From an uncultured Aliarcobacter sp. (GTDB lineage: Bacteria; Campylobacterota; Campylobacteria; Campylobacterales; Arcobacteraceae), in assembly GCA_947629065.1 (NCBI GenBank), contig CANRCH010000079.1:1-8036 (forward strand): 8,036 nt of DNA, read 5' to 3'. The notes beneath the pieces are model-generated. The model was given only the letters and a program-made list of their open reading frames with translations, ran no database searches and was not told where the DNA came from. Shown here piece after piece: positions 1-6,342 of the stretch; position 1 is the stretch's first letter; each line of letters starts with the position of its first letter. The translations under genes were made by a program, and so were the position numbers.

Positions 1-480
1 GGAGCATATAAAGATGCTATGCAACATTTAGAAGAGAGCAACTTAAAAGATGCTATTTTGGATTTTGCAAATAGCAATAAACCACTTTTAGGAATTTGCC
101 TAGGAATGCAACTTCTATTTGAAAGTAGTGAAGAGTTTGGATTTACAAAAGGTTTAGGTTTAATTGAAGGTAGCGTTGTAGCTTTTGATAAAAGTAAATT
201 TGAAAAAAACAGTCAAGATTTAAAAATCCCTCATATGGGTTGGAACAGAGCATTAAATAAAAACAGTCCAATTTTTGATGGATTATCTAATCCATATTTA
301 TACTTTGTTCACTCATTTCATGCTATAACAAAAGATGAATTTACAATCGCACATACAAATTATGGATATAGTTTTGCAAGTGCTGTAAACAAAAATAATA
401 TTTTTGGATTTCAAGCCCATCCAGAAAAATCACATAAAAATGGCTTAAAAATTTTAGAAAATTTTATTACAAAGATATAG
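1..480 (+). CDS. hisH: Imidazole glycerol phosphate synthase, glutaminase subunit HisH (5'-truncated by window edge)
   Basis: HisH hydrolyses glutamine and channels the ammonia to HisF, which makes imidazole glycerol phosphate and AICAR in histidine biosynthesis; it is cytoplasmic. The frame is open from base 1 and gives 159 residues. The family is about 200 residues long, so roughly the first 45-50 are missing. The sequence shows a class I glutamine amidotransferase: GICLGMQ holds the nucleophile Cys (visible residue 33), and QAHPEKS holds the catalytic His140 and Glu142. PHMGWN (77-82) and YFVHSFHA (101-108) are typical HisH segments. The visible start GAYKDAM matches the conserved stretch just after the oxyanion-strand region, so the ATG at position 19 is internal and not the true start. 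The gene ends 8 bp before hisA and is probably co-transcribed with it. Identification is firm. Confidence 0.96.
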   Translation, partial: GAYKDAMQHLEESNLKDAILDFANSNKPLLGICLGMQLLFESSEEFGFTKGLGLIEGSVVAFDKSKFEKNSQDLKIPHMGWNRALNKNSPIFDGLSNPYLYFVHSFHAITKDEFTIAHTNYGYSFASAVNKNNIFGFQAHPEKSHKNGLKILENFITKI

Positions 481-483
481 GAG
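479..483 (+). promoter_or_regulatory. Shine-Dalgarno of hisA, overlapping the hisH stop codon
   Basis: AGGAG lies 5 nt before the hisA ATG at 489. Its first two bases are the last two of the hisH TAG stop, which fits translational coupling of the two genes and fixes the hisA start. Confidence 0.8.
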
Positions 484-488
484 AAAAG

Positions 489-1196
489 ATGGATATTTTA
501 CCAGCAATAGATTTAAAAGATGGAAAAGCAGTAAGACTTAGCAAAGGGCTTATGGATAGTGCAAAAATCTACTCTAGTGAGCCTTGGCAAGTAGCTAAAA
601 GATTTGAAGAATTAGGTAGCAAATGGGTTCATATTGTTGATTTAAATGGTGCATTTGAAGGGAAACCTGCAAATTTAGAGCAGATTAGAAAAATTAGAGA
701 AAACTGTAACTTAAAAATAGAGCTTGGTGGTGGAATTAGAGATGAAAAAACTATTCAAATGTACCTAGAACTTGGGGTTGATAGACTGATTTTAGGTTCA
801 ATTGCTGTAAAAGATCCGCAATTTGTAAAAGATATGGCAAAAAAATATCCAATTGCTGTTGGAATTGATGCACTAAATGGAATGGTTGCAGTTGAGGGTT
901 GGGCTGAAGTATCATCTATGAAAGCTACAGATTTAGCAAAAGAGTTTGCAAATGCTGGAGTTGATGCAATTATTTGTACAGATATAAGCAAAGATGGAAT
1001 GCTTTGTGGGGTAAATGTAAACTTCACAGAAGACATTGCACTTGCAAGTAAAGTTTATACAATTGCAAGTGGTGGGGTAAAAGATATAAACGATATTAAA
1101 GCTTGTAAAGAAAATGGAAATATAGGTGGGGTAATTGTAGGAAAAGCCTTTTATGAAGGAACTTTAGACTTAGAAGAGGCTTTTAAAATTTTATAA
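489..1196 (+). CDS. hisA: Phosphoribosylformimino-5-aminoimidazole carboxamide ribotide isomerase HisA
   Basis: HisA catalyses the Amadori rearrangement of ProFAR to PRFAR, the step before the HisF-HisH reaction; it is a cytoplasmic (beta/alpha)8 barrel. The 235 residues are close to the usual 240. The catalytic acid Asp8 is in [13 protein letters not shown], and the second catalytic Asp127 is in VGIDALNG, the same numbers as in well-studied HisA enzymes. Phosphate-binding loops are visible as GGGIR (80-84), ASGGV (193-197) and GGVIVGKA (213-220), and TDISKDG (164-170) is the expected loop after strand 6. A strong Shine-Dalgarno 5 nt upstream supports the ATG. No histidine gene follows it: the next gene is convergent, and a hairpin terminator starts right after the stop codon. 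This is therefore the end of the local his cluster. Nothing abnormal is seen. Confidence 0.97.
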   Translation: MDILPAIDLKDGKAVRLSKGLMDSAKIYSSEPWQVAKRFEELGSKWVHIVDLNGAFEGKPANLEQIRKIRENCNLKIELGGGIRDEKTIQMYLELGVDRLILGSIAVKDPQFVKDMAKKYPIAVGIDALNGMVAVEGWAEVSSMKATDLAKEFANAGVDAIICTDISKDGMLCGVNVNFTEDIALASKVYTIASGGVKDINDIKACKENGNIGGVIVGKAFYEGTLDLEEAFKIL

Positions 1197-1219
1197 ATAA
1201 AAGGCATTTTGCCTTTTAT
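1197..1219. terminator. Probable bidirectional rho-independent terminator between hisA and the marC-like gene
   Basis: A perfect 9-bp stem (ATAAAAGGC, 1197-1205, with GCCTTTTAT, 1211-1219) closes a loop of 5 nt, or 3 nt if A1206-T1210 also pair. Read rightward the stem ends in a T-rich arm after hisA. Read leftward the other arm is also followed by T-rich sequence, after the stop of the opposing gene at 1238. The two genes converge with only 41 bp between them, so one hairpin probably serves both. Confidence 0.75.
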
Positions 1220-1237
1220 AAATATATCTTCAAAACT

Positions 1238-1837
1238 CTAAAGCCCTAAAAAACTCTTAATTCCAGAAAACATAATTTGTGCTGAAAGTGCTGCTAAAAA
1301 AAGTCCTGTAATTTTAGAAATAATCAAAAGCCCATTTTCACCTATAAATTTCTCAATCAAACTAGATAAATAAAGCATAGTTCCTATTAAAAGTATTGCA
1401 GATAAAAGTGCTAAACTTCCTGTAAGAAGTTTTGAAAAACTATTTAACTCAGCCCCAAAAACAAGTAAAACCCCAATAGTTCCAGGTCCAATAGTAATAG
1501 GAAGTGCCAAAGGAACAACTGCTAATTCACTTAAGTTTTGATCATTTGGTTTTTGACCATCTTTGCTTCCATGAATTAAATTTACAGCTGTTAAAAAAAG
1601 AAGTGCTCCAGCTCCAATTTTAAACGCATCAAGAGTGATTCCAAAAATAGAAAAAATATGTTGCCCAAAAAATAATATAACTAAAGCAATAATAATTACA
1701 GATGTTGTAACTTTGATTGCTAATTTTCTTTTCTCTTTTAAAGTTGCTTCATTTGTAACTGTTAAAAAAACCGAAAGCACAAAGAAAGGTGTCATAATAA
1801 AGAACATTTTTAAAAATGTTGCTATAAAGAAATCCAT
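1238..1837 (-). CDS. MarC family (UPF0056) integral membrane protein
   Basis: This is a 199-residue inner-membrane protein of the MarC/YchE/YhgN family, whose molecular function is not settled; an old link of MarC with multiple antibiotic resistance was not upheld. Six hydrophobic helices are visible at about 8-28, 42-62, 66-88, 106-128, 138-160 and 170-195. The family signature is clear: GITLDAFKIGAGALLFLTA (66-84), the helix-breaking PLALPITIGPGTI (109-121), and a final helix ending in a Gly-Ile turn (GIKSF). Family members are usually 195-220 residues, so the gene is complete. The ATG is supported by AGGA 5 nt upstream (1843-1846). It has its own short upstream region and converges on hisA, so it is probably monocistronic. 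The first helix has MTPFF where many homologues have a DP or NP turn, a local variant. The family call is firm; transport or any other activity is unknown. Confidence 0.9.
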   Translation of the reverse strand: MDFFIATFLKMFFIMTPFFVLSVFLTVTNEATLKEKRKLAIKVTTSVIIIALVILFFGQHIFSIFGITLDAFKIGAGALLFLTAVNLIHGSKDGQKPNDQNLSELAVVPLALPITIGPGTIGVLLVFGAELNSFSKLLTGSLALLSAILLIGTMLYLSSLIEKFIGENGLLIISKITGLFLAALSAQIMFSGIKSFLGL

Positions 1838-1844
1838 AAAAGTC

Positions 1845-1873
1845 CTAAAATTGATTTTGAAATCTAATTTTAG
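1845..1873. repeat. Imperfect palindrome in the leader of the marC-like gene
   Basis: The arms CTAAAATT (1845-1852) and AATTTTAG (1866-1873) pair fully. Inside them GATTT (1853-1857) pairs with AAATC (1860-1864), with a single unpaired T at 1865. The total is about 12-13 bp around a 2-4 nt loop. The proximal arm includes the first two bases of the AGGA Shine-Dalgarno on the - strand, and the distal arm overlaps the best -10 candidate. It could be an operator or an RBS-masking hairpin. It is AT-rich with few GC pairs and lacks a clean T-run, so it is a poor terminator for the upstream operon. Confidence 0.45.
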
Positions 1874-1896
1874 CCTTTTATTTTTAATAGAAGCAA
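1867..1896 (-). promoter_or_regulatory. Candidate sigma-70 promoter for the marC-like gene
   Basis: On the - strand TTGCTT (1896-1891) and TAAAAT (1872-1867) are separated by 18 nt, followed by about 30 nt of leader to the ATG at 1837. The -10 is good and the -35 is weak, as is common in Campylobacterota. The whole 1838-1924 gap is so AT-rich that other -10-like hexamers occur, so this is only the best candidate. Confidence 0.3.
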
Positions 1897-1924
1897 AACT
1901 TGTCTATATTTAAAATAATTTATT

Positions 1925-2314
1925 TTACAGAAATACATATTTTTTATACAAAAAATAGTTAAAAATAAAACTCAAAAAAAGAGCTATAAAAACAGCTACA
2001 TAAAAATGTAATTCAAAAATCTGATTCAACATCCAAATATTTCCAGAATAAAAAACAAATGCAATAACTAAAGCAACAAAATATCTTACAGTCATCATAT
2101 TCATAATCTTTTTTTCATCAACTTTAAATGTATAGTGTTTGTTTATAAAAAAATGTGTTACAACAGCTATAATATAAGATATTGTTACACTTAAAAAAGT
2201 AACTATTTCAAATATATCTCTTAAGATATACAAAGATAATAGTTTCAATAAAGTCACCCCAACTCCAACTATTCCATAAATCACAAATTGGCTTTTTAGT
2301 AGTTTTAATATCAT
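1925..2314 (-). CDS. GtrA family membrane protein (putative polyprenyl-phosphate sugar flippase component)
   Basis: GtrA-like proteins are small four-helix inner-membrane proteins, thought to help move undecaprenyl-phosphate-linked sugars to the periplasmic face for O-antigen or other glycan modification. The 129-residue product shows helices at about 10-31, 38-58, 76-98 and 103-124. The family pattern is present: VIYGIVGVGVTLL in helix 1, FFINKHYTF after helix 2, RYFV at the start of helix 3, and NYFLYKKYVF at the C-terminus. I start it at the ATG at 2314, which forms an ATGA overlap with the stop of the upstream oxidoreductase gene; GGGA lies 9 nt before it. The frame extends upstream to a TTG at 2329 (134 residues), but that start lacks a convincing Shine-Dalgarno and adds only five residues. 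It is the last gene of the operon. No clear terminator follows; the 15-nt AT-only palindrome just downstream is too weak. Flippase activity is inferred from the family. Confidence 0.85.
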   Translation of the reverse strand: MILKLLKSQFVIYGIVGVGVTLLKLLSLYILRDIFEIVTFLSVTISYIIAVVTHFFINKHYTFKVDEKKIMNMMTVRYFVALVIAFVFYSGNIWMLNQIFELHFYVAVFIALFLSFIFNYFLYKKYVFL

Positions 2315-3450
2315 TTGAATATATCCCAAAAATGTCTTTTTTTAACACCTAAAAAATCTTTTGTCTCTTTTATAGTGTCTAAAATTTCATAAATATTATC
2401 TATCTTTCCACCCATAATATTAGAGAAATTTTTTATTTCATAATCTTTTGTAAATAGTATTGGTCTTCCATCATCAGTTTCATTTTTCACCTGAACTGTC
2501 TTTACTTCAAATATGCTATCTTTATAAATAGCATTTTCAAGAAGTGGAATATATCTTTTTGCATCATTTATCATATATCTAAAATTTGATTTTTTATCAT
2601 ATTTTTTTAAAATATCATATCCATTTTGATAATCATCTTTATCTATCCAACTACCATGAGGTGTATATCTCACATGGCTAAAAGTGTTTAGTTTTCTTGA
2701 TGGAAAAGGCATTATTGAAAAAAATGGTCCATCCATAATAGTAATAGAAAAGTTTTTAAGTTCATCAGGTAACTCAATCAAAGCCATCTCTGTGATTTCA
2801 TGTTTTAGATTTAATAGTGGCATATTTGAGTTATTTAAAACTGTATTAAGTCCTGAATATGTGCAGTTAAACACAAATCTTGAATTAATTGCTTCATCAT
2901 CTTCTAAATATATATTTATTGTATCATCTAAACTTATCTGTATTTTTTCTACTTTTGTATTTAATCTTAATTCACAATTACTCTCTTCAAATTTCTCTAA
3001 AACTATATTTTTAAGTATTTGAGAGTCAAAAGCAAACTCCTTTACACGAAATACTTCATCAATAAGCTTATCATCAAAAAGTGCTTTAATATGTGATGGA
3101 GCTTTGTTTATAGGAGCATTCATTTTATTATAGATTTCATAAAACTGATTTGCATTTACTTTTGAGCCTATTTTTGCAATAGCATAGTATTTGTCAAAAT
3201 CAGACTTTATAGCTTTTTCAAAATCTTTTATGAATTTTGGAAAATTTGCCAAAGACCTAAAAGCAGTTACAAGACTTCTAGGATAGTGATAACCCATATG
3301 AACTCTTGCTTGATTGACATAACTTGCTCTTTGTAAAATATCCTTTTCTTGCTCTAAAACTACCACATCATCAAAATATTCTTTTAAAAAAAGTCCAAGA
3401 GTTGAGCCAAAAAATCCTCCACCAATAACTACACAATCATATTTTTTCAT
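2311..3450 (-). CDS. FAD-dependent oxidoreductase, DAO-like, in a glycan operon
   Basis: This is a 379-residue cytoplasmic flavoprotein of the D-amino-acid-oxidase-like (GR2-type Rossmann) superfamily. The N-terminal dinucleotide fold is plain: VVIGGGFFGS with the GxGxxG glycines at 10, 12 and 15, then VVLEQE, where Glu33 should bind the AMP ribose. NQARVHMGYHYPRS (46-59) is a striking conserved-looking segment where the FAD pyrophosphate/isoalloxazine loop and substrate site usually lie. The C-terminal TDDGRPIL (325-332) and MGGKIDNIYEI (346-356) fit the second FAD-binding region. No signal peptide or membrane helix is seen. Substrate is unknown; possible roles are oxidation of a sugar or sugar-acid hydroxyl, or of an amine. 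Its ATG overlaps the stop of the upstream GT-C gene (ATGA), with GGTGA 3 nt upstream, and its own stop overlaps the GtrA start. It is therefore likely made with, and for, the glycan machinery. The fold is firm; any reaction is inference. Confidence 0.85.
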   Translation of the reverse strand: MKKYDCVVIGGGFFGSTLGLFLKEYFDDVVVLEQEKDILQRASYVNQARVHMGYHYPRSLVTAFRSLANFPKFIKDFEKAIKSDFDKYYAIAKIGSKVNANQFYEIYNKMNAPINKAPSHIKALFDDKLIDEVFRVKEFAFDSQILKNIVLEKFEESNCELRLNTKVEKIQISLDDTINIYLEDDEAINSRFVFNCTYSGLNTVLNNSNMPLLNLKHEITEMALIELPDELKNFSITIMDGPFFSIMPFPSRKLNTFSHVRYTPHGSWIDKDDYQNGYDILKKYDKKSNFRYMINDAKRYIPLLENAIYKDSIFEVKTVQVKNETDDGRPILFTKDYEIKNFSNIMGGKIDNIYEILDTIKETKDFLGVKKRHFWDIFK

Positions 3451-5582
3451 TTATCACCAAGAATTAAGATTTTGTTTGGATAACCATCTTTTATAGGGTC
3501 AAGTTTTTCACCATCTACAAAAATATTTATATATTGAGAACTATATTGTAAATCTGCAATAGTTCTTTCATCTGAAAAATTAAACTTTAATTTATCTCCA
3601 ATACTCAAAGATTGTCTATTTAAAAAATTATTTTCTACAAAAAATCCACTTTTAGATAAACTAATTCCATTTGCCCAGTTTTTATCACTAAAATTAAAAC
3701 TTTGAAGCTCTTTTTGTTTATCTATTTTTGAGTTTAAATCTATACTTGTTTGCCATAATCTACCATCTTTATTAAACTGTCCTGTACGAATAGTTTTGAT
3801 TTTATATTTTGGTAAATCTTTTGTTGCTATGCAACTATTTTTATATTCTCCAAAAAATGGTGTTTCAAGTGCTTGAGAAATCCAAGAAAAATCTAAATTA
3901 TCAAAAGCATATTGCTTTCTATTTTCTGGTAAACTATTTATATCTTCAGGAACTAAATGTAAAAAGAATGTTGTAGTTATATCTTTGTTTTTACAATCTT
4001 TATAAAAATATACTATTTTTTGCTTTTCTGGGTTTATTTTTATTAGTAGTTCATTGTTCTCATACAATAAAATAGAGTTATTAATATTACTTAAAATATT
4101 ATTTTCTTTTTCTTTATAAATATAATACTTATTTGATAAAAAAACAATTATTATAATAGAAATAATTAATATAAGTATTTTTTTAATCTCAAATTTGGAT
4201 AATAAATTAGAAATTACTATAACAAATAACACTTGTGAATATAAAAGTACAGGGAAAAAATATCTTAATTCATGATTTTGAGAAGTTATAAAAAATGTAC
4301 AATAATATAGCCATGAAATACTAAAACCAAGTGCTAATGGTAGAAAATATTTTTTTATTACAAACAAAATATATATTAAAAATAGTACTCCTAAAATAAA
4401 TATTTTATATGGTTCAAATATAAAAGTTATATTTTTTGAAAATGAGAAATATTCATTAATTATTTTCTCTTTATTTTCATTTGTTATAAAACCTAGTTTT
4501 TGATGTGCTTCTGCCCAATTACCATGTCGCCATTTAGCAATTTCAGCATTTGATAATGGCTTATCTATTCCCATTAAACTTGAAATATATTTGAATTTTT
4601 CTGTGATAAATAATATGGGTTCATTTTTAAAAATATCTAAATAATTCTCAAAAGTTTTTTTACTTAATTCATCATTTTTTGATACTTTTCCTATAAATTC
4701 TTTATTTTCATTTCCACACCAAATTCCATTATAACAAATCTTATTTTTTATATTATCTGTATTACTTCCAAGTGAATTCATAAATTCAATATGTTTGCTA
4801 TCTTTTGATTTTGTTCCCATATTCGCATATTCCCAAGCAAATCCAATAACCCAACTATTACTTGTTTTCATATTTAAAGATGAAGTAATATAAAAAGGCG
4901 AATATGCAACAACTAAAATCAGCATGGACATAGTTATTGTTTTTATATTAAATTTTTGATTATTCCTATATATAAAATATATAAATATAATTGAGATTAT
5001 TGGGGCTAATAAAATTGCATTAAGCCGAACAGAAACAAGTAAAAAAACAGTTATTAATAAAACTATATAACTACTATTTGAATATTTTTCATATAATTTT
5101 AAAAGTATATATATTAAAAATAAATTTAATACTGCATACAATGTATCAAAAGAGTGGAATAAGGCATAAATATAGTTTATTGGTAATATTAAAATAGCTA
5201 TTATAATTATATTTTTATATGGACTATCAATTATTTTATTTACTATCTTAAAAATTAAATAAGAAAAACAAAAAATCTGAAAAAATATAAACAATCCAAC
5301 TTCTTTTGTAACTCCATAAAAGAATGACTGTAATACTGAAGGTATTACTGGATGATGACTTGAAAAACTTGAAAAATTTGAAAATCCATTTTTATAAAAT
5401 TCTATAGCCAAATTCCATCTTGGAACACTATCACTATAAAGTATTCCTGGATAAAAGCTCAAAACAAGTATTAAAGCATAAAATAAAGAGAAGTAAAACC
5501 CAAATTTTCTATGATTTAAAATATCTAATAAATATTTTAATATTAAATCGAATGATAAATTTAAAGAATTCTTAGCAATCAT
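3447..5582 (-). CDS. Large GT-C-like membrane protein with C-terminal soluble region
   Basis: This 711-residue protein has about 11 hydrophobic segments (near 28-47, 93-115, 122-142, 146-163, 171-186, 188-206, 213-235, 390-409, 412-432, 440-461 and 467-485). A polar loop lies at about 236-389, and a soluble tail runs from about 490 to the end. It resembles GT-C transferases that use polyprenyl-phosphate sugars. YPGILYSDS puts an acidic residue (Asp51) in the first outer loop, HHP (76-78) follows, HSFDTLYA carries a second Asp (146), and ELRYFFP (438-444) matches the late RY..P element. The tail has two apparent modules: residues about 535-615 (FFLHLVP, FDNLDFSW, LPKYKI, TIRTGQ) and about 628-705 (DKNWANGISLS, SIGDKLKF, IFVDGEKLDP, DGYPNKI). 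Cys283/Cys289 and Cys530/Cys584 could form periplasmic disulfides. The ATG has GAGG 5 nt upstream and overlaps the preceding stop by 11 nt. Transferase function is inferred, not proven. Confidence 0.75.
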   Translation of the reverse strand: MIAKNSLNLSFDLILKYLLDILNHRKFGFYFSLFYALILVLSFYPGILYSDSVPRWNLAIEFYKNGFSNFSSFSSHHPVIPSVLQSFFYGVTKEVGLFIFFQIFCFSYLIFKIVNKIIDSPYKNIIIIAILILPINYIYALFHSFDTLYAVLNLFLIYILLKLYEKYSNSSYIVLLITVFLLVSVRLNAILLAPIISIIFIYFIYRNNQKFNIKTITMSMLILVVAYSPFYITSSLNMKTSNSWVIGFAWEYANMGTKSKDSKHIEFMNSLGSNTDNIKNKICYNGIWCGNENKEFIGKVSKNDELSKKTFENYLDIFKNEPILFITEKFKYISSLMGIDKPLSNAEIAKWRHGNWAEAHQKLGFITNENKEKIINEYFSFSKNITFIFEPYKIFILGVLFLIYILFVIKKYFLPLALGFSISWLYYCTFFITSQNHELRYFFPVLLYSQVLFVIVISNLLSKFEIKKILILIISIIIIVFLSNKYYIYKEKENNILSNINNSILLYENNELLIKINPEKQKIVYFYKDCKNKDITTTFFLHLVPEDINSLPENRKQYAFDNLDFSWISQALETPFFGEYKNSCIATKDLPKYKIKTIRTGQFNKDGRLWQTSIDLNSKIDKQKELQSFNFSDKNWANGISLSKSGFFVENNFLNRQSLSIGDKLKFNFSDERTIADLQYSSQYINIFVDGEKLDPIKDGYPNKILILGDK

Positions 5583-6342
5583 ACTTACCTCTAATAAGTT
5601 CCCATAAAATTTTGATTAATAAAAAATTACCTCTAAAAGAACTTATTTTTGTAGGTATTTTTCCATCACTTGGATATGTTCTAGTTACTGGTACTTCACA
5701 AGTTTCAAGACCAAGTCTTGGAGCTTTTACAGATAAATATGCTAAAAGTTCATAAGTATCAAATATATCTCTAAATGGTTCCACATCTGGATGTTCTAAA
5801 TACTTTTTACTATATCCTCTGTAGCCATTTGTAGTATCTGTATATTTAAATCCAGCTATCATTGAAATCACTGGAATATGAATAAGTTTTACAGCAAAGT
5901 GTCTTATTTTTGGAGTATTTATTGCAGCTCCACCTGCTATAAAACGGCTTCCTTGAATCATATCGTAGCCAACATCAAGTTTTTTGATAAATTCATAAAT
6001 ACTTTCTACACTATCTTTTCCATTTCCATCAACTGTTACAATTCCATCATATCCTTCGTCAAGTGCAAATTTATATGCCATTCTTAGTTGTGCTGATAAT
6101 TTACCTTTATCTTGTTTTGTTAATATTGCTCGTACATTACAATTTTTTAAAAAGTCTAATTCTAATGAACCATCAGAACTTCCACCATCTGCAATTATGA
6201 TGTCTATATCTTTTGAAATATCTTTCATTTTTTGAAGTTGAAATTGTATTCTTTCTCCTTCATTTATTACAGGAACTACAACACAATATTTTGTGGATTT
6301 ATCTTTTAAAATCTCTTTTTTATGGTTTGGGATTTGCAACAT
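5572..6342 (-). CDS. Family 2 glycosyltransferase, polyprenol-phosphate sugar synthase-like (DPM1/GtrB-like catalytic domain)
   Basis: This 256-residue GT-A enzyme probably transfers a nucleotide-activated hexose to undecaprenyl phosphate at the cytoplasmic membrane face. Motifs in order: VVVPVINEGER (21-31), the nucleotide-binding start; IADGGSSDGS (50-59); TVDGNGKD (103-110), in the place of the usual DADGQ metal-binding motif, a variant I associate with one GT2 subgroup; GSRF (131-134); TDTTNGYRGYS (168-178), the DPM1-type acceptor-side motif; and EVPVTRTYP (216-224). The two C-terminal membrane helices of GtrB/ArnC-type enzymes are absent, so it should be soluble or attached by its amphipathic segment near 148-165. 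The ATG at 6342 has GGAG 7 nt upstream (6350-6353) although it overlaps the preceding gene by 23 nt; the next in-frame Met is past the first motif, so this start is required. The sugar donor cannot be read from sequence. Confidence 0.88.
   Translation of the reverse strand: MLQIPNHKKEILKDKSTKYCVVVPVINEGERIQFQLQKMKDISKDIDIIIADGGSSDGSLELDFLKNCNVRAILTKQDKGKLSAQLRMAYKFALDEGYDGIVTVDGNGKDSVESIYEFIKKLDVGYDMIQGSRFIAGGAAINTPKIRHFAVKLIHIPVISMIAGFKYTDTTNGYRGYSKKYLEHPDVEPFRDIFDTYELLAYLSVKAPRLGLETCEVPVTRTYPSDGKIPTKISSFRGNFLLIKILWELIRGKYDC
5588..5591 (-). promoter_or_regulatory. Shine-Dalgarno of the 711-residue GT-C-like gene
   Basis: GAGG on the - strand lies 5 nt before the ATG at 5582, inside the end of the upstream glycosyltransferase gene. 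It supports the 11-nt overlapping start. Confidence 0.65.

Noticed and set aside
19..480. hisH read as a short complete gene from the ATG at position 19
   Set aside because: The frame is open to base 1 and the residues before that Met (GAYKDA) belong to a conserved HisH segment, so the gene is cut by the window edge.
755..1036. 93-codon open frame on the - strand inside hisA
   Set aside because: It lies antisense within a fully supported hisA, has low-complexity Ser/Ile/Thr-rich content and no recognisable motif.
1635..1913. 92-codon + strand open frame over the 5' part and leader of the marC-like gene
   Set aside because: It is antisense to a clear MarC-family gene, Lys/Ile-rich as expected from AT-rich complement, and has no family resemblance.
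1911..1926. AT-only palindrome (AAAATAA/TTATTTT on the - strand) just after the GtrA stop, as an operon terminator
   Set aside because: There are no GC pairs and the loop would be a single base, so a stable terminator hairpin is unlikely; such sequences are frequent at this base composition.
2684..3022. 112-codon + strand open frame within the flavoenzyme gene
   Set aside because: It is antisense to a gene with intact FAD motifs, and its Ser/Phe/Ile-rich content is typical of a shadow frame.
5878..6087. 69-codon + strand open frame within the GT2 gene
   Set aside because: It is antisense to conserved GT2 motifs and has no motif or ribosome binding site of note.
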